This document shows positions 46,916 through 58,846 of a DNA stretch of 64,000 nucleotides, one piece after another. The position numbers and the translations under genes were made by a program. Source of the stretch: Proteles cristata cristata (Eukaryota > Chordata > Mammalia > Carnivora > Hyaenidae); the NCBI GenBank assembly GCA_017311185.1, contig JAESUZ010004907.1, positions 186,001 to 250,000 of the forward strand, in the 5' to 3' direction. Positions within the stretch are counted from its first letter, which is position 1. Each line of letters opens with the position of its first letter. Under the pieces are notes generated by a model. That model was not told the DNA's origin and ran no database searches. It saw only the letters and a list, made by a program, of their open reading frames with translations.

Positions 46916-49914
46916 AGAATTTCAGCTAATGAAAAATGTTAGCTATTTGACAAAAGTGCAGTCATTTAAAGTTCAAGTTCTTCTACCAGGAAAATGGTGT
47001 TACCTCCTCAGGTAACCACTGGCCATGCTACTGGACCAGAATTCAAGCAGCTTATGGCCAGGAGTGGAATTACCTGCCATTTGCTACAAACTTATTATCA
47101 GCTTGCCTCAAGATATTCTTTCTTCTCCATCATTAGTATACAAAATTTACTTTTAAAAGTACGAAGATATTTAAATTATTTTATAAATAAGAGGAGGAAG
47201 AAGTCTGGGCAGCCCGCCAAAGATAGCAAATCTGAAATTAGCTAGAGATGTGTCCTTCTCGTTATTAAATTCCTCCTATTTTTTTCTGATGTGTTCGTAT
47301 CAACTTGTCTCTTCATAAAAATTTGAATATGCTGCGCGGCAGAGAATTGATAAAAGCCAGAGAACGAGTGAATTGTGAATCAGCTTCAACCAAGTTTTCT
47401 TCATTCCTGTCCGATAAGCATAAATTAATGTCGCCAGAGTTACAAAAGCATCTTGACAGGCGGAGTCCCAGGGGAGCAGTGGGCTCGCATCCCCCCATGA
47501 GCTGAGGGCCGTCTCCGATGGGCCCACGGTGCAGGCCACAGCACTAGTTCAGGAAGGAAGACGGAGCCATAGTGTGAATTTCAAAGCCCTCCCCATCAAT
47601 GACCTCCTCACCCGTCCACGGCATGTCCCAGGCTCTGAGAGCAGTGTTTTGGAGATCCTCATGGGGCCAGAAACTGGCTGGAAAGTCACTCTGCATGCAT
47701 ATCACTCCCCATGCTTAGTTATCGCAGATGAGTAACTGTAACATTTCAACATGTCAGCACTCAGTGAGATTTTCATAGTGATGTGCAATCTTACTGAATT
47801 CAACTGCCTGCTTTGGGTCTCCCATACAGGGTTGGATCTAGGATGGATCTATAGCTAGAATGGATCCAACTACTAGGGTAGTTAATGGACCCAGGTGCCT
47901 TTATGCAGGGTACAACCAGTCTTCCCAGCAATGGGGAAGGAGCACATCATCTTTGCCTATTTGGAACAGTCAACACCCAGGAAAATGGCACCTCAACCCC
48001 AGGTGGTTAGGGTGTATGCCATGTCTATACCCTTAAACACAGCACAACAAAATACTGCTTTTCAGAGCACAAGGTAATTCAGTAATAATACAGTCAAAAT
48101 GCTGCTGTATTTTATTGGTGCAGTGGAAAAAATATTGAAATCTGGGCTGCTTGACGGCAAACATGACCTCATTGGGTCCAAAACTCCCATTATCGTGCCG
48201 CGATTTCAAAGATGAGCACTCCTTAGTGGCGGGACCCGGCACAGGCTACTTTAGCTCTTTCCCCCTTTGTGAGATAGAGGTACTGGTTAGTGTATTCTGT
48301 TTCTTCTTGTAGGACTAACAGAGACAGTATAAGTAGGCAATTATAGGTTCTCATGGACAGTAACCTATAAACAGGTGATAAATGCCTCTTTCTCTTGGAT
48401 GCACCTTAACGTTGGAATCTCCTTATTCTTATGTGAGGTTTTTATAAAACAGTGAAATTTTTATACTACATGTAACTGATAAAACTTGCATAGTAATGCT
48501 TTCTTATCAGTATTCCTTTGAACGGTTGGCGTTTTCAGTTAATAAAAAATAAATTCTCATTTTCTGAGGCTTAAAAACACAATTTCTCAGTGTAAAGCGT
48601 GGGTGAATCATGTTCTCGTCTGAGCTGCCATTGAAAGTTTGGCGTGAACGGGTGGCATGGTGGAATGAGGGACATGGCGGTGACCATGAATGAGGCGTCC
48701 CCACAAGTGGACTCTGAAGGATGCTTCCTGCCAGTCACTAGCTCTACAGCAAGGAGGGGAGGAGGGCTCCTCTGCCTCACGTGTTCTCTCATTATTCTGT
48801 ACTAATCCTGTGACACGAAATGGAAAAATTTGAAACTATTCCGAAAAGCACAAGCGTAGTACACAGAAAAGAAATGACTACAACACACAGCTTCCTGCGG
48901 AGGTGAGACAAAGAAGAAATGAGGAATTAAATCTCCCTGGGCAATCTATCAAAATGTTGAGAACAATATATTACTCATGAGGAAATATCAAATATCAGTT
49001 GGAAGACACGTGCACGTTTCTCTGAACTGTGGATCACAAAGGGGCTTCCTCAGACACCTCAATGACAACTTTATGATGCATAAAATAGTGGATTCTCCTT
49101 ACTACTGTTTATTGGATAAGCACCTCCATGAAGATGGGGGCTACACTCTGCCAGGGAAGAAAGAAGCTTGCCCAACGGGCTCTTGGTCCAAGTTGAAGAA
49201 GTCAAGCATAAAATAGACGAGATGTGAAAGCGATCGGGGGTGTGTCCATGAGACAGCAAACAAATATTTGGCAAGGAACCAACCTGGTTATGGGTCCTTC
49301 ACCTTGAGAATGTTGAAGGAGTGTTGAAGACAGTAATCCTGTTGAAAGTTACCAGGGAGTTTCCTCTCAAACCCTCTCTGATAATGCGTTGTATAAAAAT
49401 ACAGAGGTGAGAACAGCTTTAGCACATACTGTATAATTTGGAAATCCCTCCTTCTTACATCTTTTGTAACCTCATATGTCAGTGGAAAAGTCACCGAATA
49501 ACAATACCCAAAGTGCATAGTTTCCTAAAATAGCAAGATGGTGGAGGCACAAAGGTCTTCAAATATCTGAGCCTGTCATTCTGCATCCCACTTCCTATTT
49601 GTAGACAAAACTCAAATTTCTTCAGTAGGCAGTGTCTTTGCCCTTTGGTTATATTCTTTATCGGATGGTCCTTACCTCAGAGCTTCATAGAATCAGAACT
49701 GAACCCCAAGTTTTCCTCCTTGTGTTTCATTCCTATAAATAGGCCTTGAGTCTTAGAATGATTAGGCAGTATCAGGCATCTCCTATATGTAGGATTGCCA
49801 TATAATTTATCATTCAAACCAACAGTTTTAAAAGTAAAGCGGTCAATAACTAACAATGATCAGGCCTAAAGCTAGGACTGAGCCAACAAACCTGGAACTT
49901 AGGTTCCCAGAACT

Positions 49915-50195
49915 GTATGTAAGACACTCTGCATGTTACAGGTAAGGATGTAACAGTTAGATGGATATAGCTTCTGCCCTCAAGCTTCTAGTAAAGCAGA
50001 TGAATGAAGTATGTTCTCAAAAAGTCCCGCAATGTTTCAAAGCATGATACTTAGTATAACAGAGTTATAAAATGACCTGAGGAACCAGGGAAAACTAATA
50101 GAGGTAGTGTTTGAACAGGATCTCAAGAAATGATTTATTCTTGATGAGCGAGTCGTGGAGAGGTTGTTTCTGGAGCCGGGGAGTTTCACTGAGTC
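49915..50195 (-). repeat. L2-like LINE remnant
   Basis: AGCTTCTGCCCTCAAGCTTC followed by TAGTAAAGCAGATGAATGAA, then GTGTTTGAACAGGATCTCAA, match the reverse-complement L2 3' region. It abuts an L2 in the opposite orientation. Confidence 0.5.
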
Positions 50196-50204
50196 TATGT
50201 ATTC

Positions 50205-51040
50205 ATGTGAATTGAATCACCATCCCCTCCAGATGCTCAACCCCAAAACCTGGGAATTCCTACTTGGTTCATCTTTTCCTCTCACTCCAAACATCCATTA
50301 GGAGCAAGTCTTGACTTAATTGGCCCCAAAATATATTCCAGTTCTACCCACATAGTTTCTCTCTTCACCATTCATGCCATGGTCCACAGTGCTGTCTTCT
50401 ATTTGGATGATGGTAATGGTCTGTGGGCTGGCCTCGTCTCCTGATTCTTACACTCTCCATAAGACATTGTGCACACACCGTAGGGTCAGTGTCGTCTTTG
50501 TAGCATCCATTAGATTGGCCACCTTTCAGTGACTCCCCACTGCTCCCAGGATCAGAGAGAAAATGAATTTCATATGTCTTAACATGATATTCAAGGCCTT
50601 GTGTGATAGCTGACCTTGTTTCACACTATTCCGACCCCAACTGGGCTAAGTTACCTTGGTTTTCCGTTACCCACCACACACCCAGTGACCTTCACGTCGC
50701 CAGGAACAGCCTTCCTTCAGGTCTTCACATTGAGTTCTCAGCTTAAATGTCACTTCCCTGAAACTTAGGTCGAAAGTGGCACTGCCCGCTCCCCATTCCT
50801 CATCACATTGCCAGGTTTTATCAACTGAGTTAAAGCGCACATGGTAAGAAATGAATAAATAGTAGCATTTTACTCTCTGAATTAGCTAGTTTATTCAACT
50901 TGTTGATTATTTGCCTCCCACACCCTCTTACCCATGAGAGGTAGAGATCTCACCTAATAGCTTTCATATCCTGAGCATCTAGAAGAGATGTCACAGCAAG
51001 TGTTAACTTGGTAGTTGTTGAATGAATGCATGTATTTCCA
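50205..51040 (+). repeat. L2 LINE 3' region
   Basis: CAGTGACTCCCCACTGCTCC, ATGATATTCAAGGCCTTGTG, CAGGTCTTCACATTGAGTTC and TCAGCTTAAATGTCACTTCC occur in L2 order over about 800 bp. The segment ends near TTGTTGAATGAATGCATG. It is the longest L2 segment here. No ORF2 coding frame survives. Confidence 0.8.
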
Positions 51041-51660
51041 GTTAAAGAAATCCTATAGAAGTTGAAGACTTCCATCTTACTATAACAGGGTTTCCATAGA
51101 AGCAGGTAGAAGAGGTTGGTATGTATACACGTATGTATATACAGACACACACACACATACTTACTAATATACCATATACACTCTAACTGTGTAAATATGC
51201 TAACTTATCAGGATTAAAATATATTTTACATTTTATCTTTGCCTTCCTCTCTTGCCCCTTCCTCCTAACTTTCAATCCTGGGAACCCTGAATTAGTAAAG
51301 CACTGAGTCCGGACAACCCCAAGAAGGCATGCACAAATGATTGACACACCAGGGAGATGGAAGTATAAATGGCCCCACGGTTAATTTAGATTTATGTAGC
51401 TCTCCCATTTAGGAGGAGCCTAAACTAAGAACATGTATTGTTCCCAGCTCAAATGCCTTAGATGGTATCAGACCACAGCAGATGGGAGATATTAGGGACC
51501 AACAGAGTGACACAGAATAATTCTTTCCACCCCAAGGTATATGATTACAGTTACCCAAAATGATAAAATCTAGGAGTGTGTCGATAATATAACATCATAA
51601 TAAGGAAAGCTGTGTGGTCAGTTGGACTTACAACATACTTTTGAAGTTATAAACATTAAC

Positions 51661-51925
51661 ATAAAAACATATCGGGGCTCCTGGGTGGCTCAGTTGGATG
51701 GACGGCCGACTTCAGCTCAGGTCACGATCTCACAGCTTGAGGGTTTGAGCCCTGCTTCAGGCTTTGTGCTGACAGCTTGGAGCCTGGAGCCTGCTTCAGA
51801 TTCTGTCTCCCTGTCTCTCTGTACCTCCCCTGCTCACACTCTATCTCTCTCTCTCAAAAAAAATAAACACTAAAAAATAAAATAAAACTAAACAAAATAA
51901 ATAAATAAATAAATAAAAACGTATC
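51661..51925 (+). mobile_element. CAN SINE with 13-bp target-site duplication
   Basis: The element spans about 51674-51912; flanks ATAAAAACATATC / ATAAAAACGTATC match at 12 of 13. The tail is a long AAATAAATAAAT run. It is the first of three same-strand copies in 800 bp. Confidence 0.94.
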
Positions 51926-51955
51926 TAGTAAAATGGCTTTGAAAAGTGAAAACTT

Positions 51956-52180
51956 GTGGCGCCTGGATGACTCAGTCAGTTAAGCGACCGACTTCAGCTC
52001 AGGTCATGATCTCACGGTTCGTGGGTTCGAGCTGCACATCGGACTCTGTGCTGACAGCTCAGAGCTTGGAGCCTGTATTTGGATTCTGTGTCTCCCTCTC
52101 TCTCTGACCCTCCCCTGCTCATGCTGTCTCTCTCATTCTCTCAAAAATAAATAAAGCATTTTTAAAAAATTTTAAAAAAG
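51956..52180 (+). mobile_element. CAN SINE
   Basis: Head GTGGCGCCTGGATGACTCAG, typical body, tail AAAAATAAATAAAGCATTTT. The flanking repeat GAAAAGTGAAAACTT (51941-51955) / GAAAAATGAAAACTT (52181-52195) has one mismatch. Confidence 0.95.
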
Positions 52181-52245
52181 GAAAAATGAAAACTTCTTTT
52201 AGAGATTTAAAGAGTCCAAGAGATGTTTAAGAAATACATTAAAAA

Positions 52246-52469
52246 GGGGCGCCTGGGTGGCTCAGTAGGTTGAGCGCCTGACTTCGGCTCAGGTCATGAT
52301 CTCAGCGTTCATGGGTTCGAGCCCCGCATCGGGCTCTGTGCTGACAGCTCAGAGCCTGGAGTCTGTCTTCAGATTCTGTGTCTCCCTCTCTCTCTGACCT
52401 TCCTCTGCTCATGCTGCCTCTCTCTCTCTCTCCATCAAAAATAAATAAAAGGCATTAAAAAATTTAAAA
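52246..52469 (+). mobile_element. CAN SINE
   Basis: Head GGGGCGCCTGGGTGGCTCAG, body with GAGCCCCGCATCGGGCTCTG, tail AAAAATAAATAAAAGGCATT. The flanks share AAGAAATACATTAAA / AAAGACATACTTTAAA imperfectly. Confidence 0.94.
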
Positions 52470-53356
52470 AAAGACATACTTTAAATGACCTAATTTGGGA
52501 AAACAATGATAAAAACTTCAGGTTAAAGAGTTTTAACGCAACCGGCTAGATTGGCAAAGAATTTGCATAAAGTAGTTACAAAACGAATAGAGGAGGTCAG
52601 AAAAGAGTTTGGAAACTTTTCTTTTTCTTTCCCATTTCTGCCTCCAGGAATCCAGTTAGGAAAGAAAGCTTGTTGAGGAGTGAAATTAGCCCTCAGTTTG
52701 GAATAATTAGAGATAGGGACACTAAAACTAAGAATCTGGGAAATCACTTAACTTCCTCTGGGTTTAATACCAAATATAGTCTTATGTTCTTTTTGGTTAG
52801 GACACTCTGGGGCCATAGATAACAATTGGTAAAATTGCCATATGGATTTATGTCTTAGAGAATTGCATACACATTTGGATCCTATCTATTCCTCTCTAGG
52901 TTGGGGTATCAAGTGGGTCTCTGTTGGCAGTTGATTATGGACTTTCTGGTGGGCTGGTTCTTATTTCATTCTTAGTATCAATGGATTAGCAATTAAATAT
53001 ATCAAGAATCACTATTTTTTTATCACTTAATGCAGTAATAGTTTTTTTTAGAAACTGAATGTGGCTTGCTTATCTTAAAGAGATGGTGAGAAATCAGCTC
53101 CCAGGCTGAATGTCTTTGAACATTCTGCATAGCATGACCCTAACGTGTACCACTTCATGGTTCTTGTTTCCTTTCTTGACTCTGTCTCCACACAAAGCTG
53201 GATATAGCCTCATAAATGACTGGACACTTAATGTCATAAATCAGCCCATGTGTCGCCCACCCATCGTGAATTATAGATGCATTTTTAGAGGGTTCTTTAT
53301 AATCTTATCTCAAAGGGATGATTATGGAGTTGAGAATATCAAGTAGTTTAAAAGAT

Positions 53357-53417
53357 ACATATATATAGATATATGTTTATATATATATAAATTATAAATA
53401 TATATATTATATCTAGA
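53357..53417. repeat. (AT)n-rich tract
   Basis: About 60 bp almost entirely A and T with TATA-type units; low complexity. Confidence 0.85.
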
Positions 53418-53424
53418 TCAAAGA

Positions 53425-53640
53425 TTCTTGACTTTGGTGCTGTTGACATTTCAGGCTGAATAATTCTTTATTGGAGAAGGGGAGACCGTCCTTTGCATTA
53501 CAGAATGTTAGCAGCACCCCTGACCTCTACTCTTTAGATCCCAGCAGAACCATAAACCTTCTAGCTGTGGCAATCCAAAAATCTTCAAGACGTTGATGGA
53601 TGTCTTCTGGGGGGGAAAGGCTCCTGAATGGGAATCACGC
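53425..53640. repeat. hAT-Charlie-type non-autonomous DNA transposon remnant
   Basis: GGTGCTGTTGACATTTCAGG, AATAATTCTTTATTGGAGAA, GCAGCACCCCTGACCTCTAC and GGATGTCTTCTGGGGGGGAA follow a common MER5/MER20-class consensus. The exact family is not settled. Confidence 0.65.
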
Positions 53641-54352
53641 TCTAACTAGGTAACTTCTATAAACACGGAGTGGTCAGGGATTACAGATTTGCACAGACTT
53701 TCTCATAATACGACACTGCAAAAGCAAATGGGGATTCTACCTATGTGCAGTGTTGCTCTTTCAGGAACAATCATGGAATTGGAGATTTGAGAGGAAATTA
53801 TGTGAATCACAAAACAAAAGCCTTCATTTTACAACTCAAGAGTCAGTTCTCAGTGATTTTTCAGGATTGCCTATGTTTATACAGCTTCCTGGCAGGACCA
53901 GACCAGCCTCTCCTGACTCTGTCTTTGGGCTCTTCCCATCATACTCCATTGCTTATGGGTAAAGGAGGCATTGATATTAACAGCACGGTGCTTAGAACTG
54001 TGACCTTCACCATTTTCATTGGGTAGCCATTTTGACAAACACCACTTATGCCAGTTTCCATGATTTAGTCAACTGCTGACTGAGGCCAGGTGGACTGCCT
54101 GCTGTGTACAATTCTCTCCACCCCACTGAGCACGCTTTCAACTCACTCTCTCCATTTCTTGTCATTCCAGTAACCAGGACATGATTTATATTTTTCTCAA
54201 AGAATGGCTAAGTGAAGGCCAACTTTGAGCAAAATTCAGTGATACTTCAATTCTAACTTAAATGAATTTAAATTGTCTCTTTTTGGCAAGCCTCTGAGGA
54301 TCCAGCAATAAAGTATGTTCCCGCTTTCAAATGGATCCTTGTAAAAAACATC

Positions 54353-54372
54353 CTCACACTTTTAAGTGTGAG
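54353..54372. promoter_or_regulatory. Palindromic T-box/NKX-like site
   Basis: The arms CTCACACTT and AAGTGTGAG are separated by TT. Each arm has a TCACAC / GTGTGA T-box half-site core and a CACTT NKX-like core. Function is inferred from motif shape only. Confidence 0.35.
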
Positions 54373-54597
54373 CAATGATAACAGCCAACATGTTTATTAA
54401 CCATCTACTAGCTTCAAGTCAGAATGTAAAAAAAATATATGGAAATTGTAAAGAAAAAAATATGGAAATTAATGAGACACATACTAAGGAAACCATACAT
54501 ATATACACAAATCAAACTAAAGCAATGGGGAGAAGGTGACTTCATCGTGACACCGTAAGCAGAGAGCTAAGAATGTGAAGAAGAGAAAATGAGAAGC

Positions 54598-54712
54598 AAG
54601 CATTAATCAAGAGAACACTCTATGTGAGGCACCATATTAGGCACTATGCAAATACTATAGTATAGTCCTGTAATTTGAATTGGGTATTATTTCCTAACAT
54701 TTATAAGAAAGT
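54598..54712 (-). repeat. MIR-like SINE remnant
   Basis: ACACTCTATGTGAGGCACCA followed by TATTAGGCACTATGCAAATA resembles the MIR 3' end, reversed. Confidence 0.45.
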
Positions 54713-55046
54713 ATAAGAAACTGTAGTGGGAACAATGCAAGCAAAGGAACATACGAAGGAAAGCAAAACCCAAAAAACCCAAAATATTCCATTTTATTAT
54801 ATCATAAAATCAGTGAAAGTGGAAAATGGCACCTAAGATGGGAAGACCTCGGACAGTTCCTGTCAAAGAATCAGATCTTGTTAAACATCAGTGGAGTGGA
54901 TATAGATGAAAGAGTGACTGTGAGGCTGGGGCCAGTTCATAGAGACCCTTGAATGGGAAGGAAGACATTTGACCTTGATTTGTTAGTCTGTGAGAACAGA
55001 TGTCATGTGCCCCGCAGGGTCTAGAAAGGGAAGTTCATTCTTGAGC

Positions 55047-55477
55047 CATGTTCTTTCTCAAGTGCAGCTCACAGATGGACGGCATCAGCATCACCTGGAA
55101 ACTTATTAAAACGGTAAATTCGGGAGCTCACTCCATACCTTCTGGAACTCTGGCTGCTGGGCCCAAGTATCTGTGTTTTGGTTTTTTTTGTTTTTTTTTT
55201 TTTTATGTTTTATTTATTTCTAGGAGAGAGAGAGACAGCGTGAGCAGGGGAGGGTCAGAGAGAGAGGGAGTCACAGACCGAAAGAGGCTCCAGGCTCTGA
55301 GCTGGCAGTCAGCACAGAGCCCGACGCGGGGCTCGAACCCACGAACCGTGAGATCATGACCTAAGCGAAAGTCGGATGCTTAACCGACTAAGCCACCCAG
55401 GCACCCCACCAAGTATCTGTGTTTTAATAAGACTTCCAGGTGATTCTGTAGCACGCGCAAGTTTTGAGAACCACTGT
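55047..55477. repeat. MER5-type hAT element split by a SINE
   Basis: The left part (GGCATCAGCATCACCTGGAA, CTGCTGGGCCCAAGTATCTG) and the right part (AAGACTTCCAGGTGATTCTG to TTTTGAGAACCACTG) are the two halves of one MER5-class element. The SINE at 55180-55408 separates them. Confidence 0.75.
55180..55408 (-). mobile_element. CAN SINE, young TTTCGCTTAGG subfamily, inside a hAT remnant
   Basis: This is a minus-strand copy with CCTAAGCGAAAGTCGGATGC and TTTATTTATTTCTAGGAGAG, the subfamily marks in reverse. The perfect 17-bp repeat CCAAGTATCTGTGTTTT lies at 55163-55179 and 55409-55425. Confidence 0.97.
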
Positions 55478-57689
55478 TCTAGAGCAATTTAATCTGAAGG
55501 AAAGACTGTTCTTTCTCCCCAGATGGAAAAAAAGAAAATTTAGGCCTCCTGCCCTTAGAAAAAGGCAGGTGGGGAGAATCATTGCCTTAAAAACATAGAC
55601 AAAGAATTATCAGCAGAGCTTGAACTAGTCTTAGTTTACAATACAAACTAATGATAACTAGTAAAACAAATTAATTCCACTCTTCCATAGGCCCATAAGA
55701 GGGCAACACAGTCTATTTGGGAACTTTATTTAAATCCATAAAAGGAATAAATGAAAGTAGTTCACACTTCTTTGATTTCAACATATGAACTCATCAGACT
55801 TGAGAAACGTTACGGTAGGGTCAGTGGTGACAAAGTTAGGATAAAGTTTTATTAGCAGAAAGAATGACAACAAAATCAGCGTGCATTTCCAAGATACTGT
55901 CTGGAACAACAAGATCCCATTATCATCGTGGCTCAAGCCTATGGCTTCAGCTCGAGCGGGAGCAGGGGAGTTAAATTGAAAAGTAATTGAACTTGGGTAT
56001 TATATAGTCTCCCTTTTTTTTTTTTTTCCCCCCTGCTCAGAGATGACTTGATCATCCTCCATTGCAGTTCAGAATGATCAGCTTCGGTTCGGCCCTGGCA
56101 GCATTTAATCAGTGCTGAACGATACATAACTTCCAGTGAAGCCTTGTCTATGGCATAATACTTGATGTAACTGTGCATTTTATGAATTTGACCCTTACGT
56201 TATTAAACCAGAATAAATTTAGTAAGAAAAAAAGATGCATATCCTCAATACATATAGGTATGTACATATATCTCTGCAGCAAGTAAGAAAGGCAGTATAA
56301 AACGAAAATAAAATTTGGATTAGAACTAGATATTTCGGATTCTATTTATATACTCCCCTTCTGCTTCAAGTATTGCCATTGGAGTGTCTGGACATTTCTA
56401 ATGATTCCTCCAGCTACATGTCCAAAGTATTAAATGAAATAACTACCCTTGTCCCAAACCGAGAGTGACCCATTTAAAAGAGTCCCTGTTCAACACTTTC
56501 AAAGGAAACTGCTTAAATGGGCCATCCTGTATTAAACCATGAAATAAACTTCCAAGGGAATTTGGAAGACATCCAAGAGGTTGTGTAATTTGACAGTGAA
56601 AAGGAAAAAGACTACAAAATACATTATAGGGAAGAATGCTTCTCCAAAGGGAGAAAAAAATGAGAACTGGGAAATATTTTACGAAGCAATTAAATATAGA
56701 AATATTTTTAGGAAAAGAAGTGTCTTTAGTTGCCCAAGATGTATGCTTTCCTGGTCCTCAGACCTCCAGAGTCATTTGACCATGACTGTGTTTGTTTGCA
56801 ACTATTCTTTAGATCTCCTTGATAAACACCAACAATGGCTTCAGAGCGAAGCTAGGACCCAGGGTAAGGGACACATATGGCTAAACCAGAGGAATACAAA
56901 TTAAGCTTCTACGAGGCCTATTTCTTTGTGCCTTGGAAGGAGTTCACAGGACTACCAAGGAAACCGGCCCTTTAAAAGGTGTCCGTAAACTCAGTTTTGA
57001 TAAATCAAATGACCCTTTTCAATTAACTTACTTTATAATATCAAAATGGTATTCCAAGATTAAAAAATGGGTTGCCAAGTAATCCAATTCATATTGTCAC
57101 ATCTCCTAGCAAGATGTGAGCCACCTGCTAGACATGGGAAAGTATCCACTGCATAAAGAGCCATTTGGACATTGAAATCTAGTATCTTTTCTGCTCACAC
57201 AGGGTCCAGTACATCTACCCTCTCTTTGGCAGGTTGCCCTTGAAATGTTGACCCATACTAGTTCCAAGACTATTTACATTTTAATTTCAAAAATTTGTCA
57301 AGTTCCTCCCACCTTAATACAGTTGACCCTTTACAGTTCATTCACGAGAAAAACAGATAACGTTCAAAGGATTTGATAATGCTGCTAAATTAATGGGTAC
57401 TTTACAAATCGAGTAGCATCTGCATAGACCTGGAAAACATTTCTCCAATTATCTGTTTCTATGATTTGCATATGGATTCCTAGACCGTTGCAGAAATCCC
57501 AAAAGGTCCTAAGTCAGATTTGGGTGTATACTGCCTTGAATAAGGTAATTTAATGGGATACCGAAATGGTCTCCAAGGCTATGGGCACTTTCCTTCACAT
57601 CCTCTACCTCATTACCTGCCAGAAACATCATCTCTTCCCTGACGGAAACCGTAGAAACTGGAGATCCAGAAGAGATTAAGAGACATAAT

Positions 57690-57990
57690 CAGTATTTCTC
57701 TAACTTCAACATGTACGCAGATTATTGAGAGCTTGTTAAAATATAGATTCTGATTCAGCACACCTGGGATGGAGTTTGAGCGGTGGTGTCTACACTATTC
57801 ATTTAGAGTGGACAGTTTTGGTAGCCAGAAGAATTGTGTTGTCAAGCTGAATGAAGGGCTCATCAAGAAACAAAATGCATTGGGTTCTCCCACCAAAGTC
57901 ATTTGTTCTCGGGGGGGTGTCCAAAGATTAGCGTGTTTTCAAAACTCCCCGGGTGATTTTAATGCACAGAGATGGTTGAAAACCACAAAG
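57690..57990. repeat. MER5-type hAT remnant, interrupted
   Basis: The left end has AACTTCAACATGTACGCAGA, GAGCTTGTTAAAATATAGAT and TCTGATTCAGCACACCTGGG. The right end has CCCCGGGTGATTTTAATGCA and GGTTGAAAACCAC. About 150 bp of unrelated sequence lies between. Confidence 0.45.
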
Positions 57991-58108
57991 CTGTAGTTTT
58001 TGTGTGATAATCTGAAAGTCAATAATCTCCAAGCCTACAAGTTCTTAAAAAGGGAAGATACCCAATGTCGTCGGGGTAATGACAAACGCTGGAGGGCAAA
58101 CTGATGAA

Positions 58109-58315
58109 ACAGTTCATGGGTTTGAGGCCCATGTCGGGCTCTGTGTTGACAGCTCAGAGCCTGGAGCTGCTTCAGATTCTGTGTCTCCCTCTCTCTTCCT
58201 GCGCCCCCCACCCCCCGCTCATACTTTGTCTCTCTCTCTCTCTCTCTCTCACACTCTCTCTCTCAAAAAATAAGTAAACATTAAACAAATTAAACAAAAA
58301 ATAAAATAAAATAAG
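58109..58315 (+). mobile_element. CAN SINE, 5'-truncated
   Basis: It starts within the B-box region (CAGTTCATGGGTTTGAGGCC), continues with GGGCTCTGTGTTGACAGCTC, a long CT stretch (58229-58264) and an A-rich tail. The head is lost. Confidence 0.9.
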
Positions 58316-58587
58316 AAAGTAGAACTGTCTATGCCTTGAGTAGGCTGGTTTAGGTTAAAGCAATTTTTTGTCCGCAAGAGACAGCTTGAGGCAAGAGAAC
58401 TGTCCATCAGAAAAGGATAAACATGATGCTTGGATTCAGTCATTTGGCCAATATATACTGAGGGTCTTGCATTGTGACCATAGCCCTTGCCTCTAATATC
58501 AGATAAAGAGACATTCATATATTTAGCATGTTATGACCATTGCTTTGGAGGAAGTATAAACAGATTGCATAAAGAACATGGGAGAAG

Positions 58588-58757
58588 TGAGGTGCCTGGG
58601 TGGCTCAGTCTGTTAAGCGTCCGACCTCACTCAGGTCATGATCTTGCAGTTCGTGAGTTCGGGTCCCTTGTGGGGCTCTGTGTTGACAGCTCAGAGCCTG
58701 GAGCCTGCTTCGGATTCTGTGACTCCCTCTCTCTCTGTCCCTCCCCTGCTCGCACTG

Positions 58758-58802
<45 letters not shown>

Positions 58803-58846
58803 GAAATAAATAAAACGTTTAAAAAAATTTTTTTTAAAAAAAGGAA
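58588..58846 (+). mobile_element. CAN SINE with 17-bp target-site duplication
   Basis: Head GAGGTGCCTGGGTGGCTCAG, an expanded (CT)n of about 36 bp, then CTAGAAATAAATAAAACG. The flanking repeat AAAGAACATGGGAGAAG (58571-58587) / AAAGAACATGGGGGAAG (58847-58863) has one mismatch. Confidence 0.96.

Noticed and set aside
46994..47245. Short frame whose middle (GPEFKQLMARSGI) faintly recalls a retroelement integrase core
   Set aside because: Only about 15 residues look similar, the flanking text does not continue the domain, and no catalytic spacing can be checked. Treated as coincidence.
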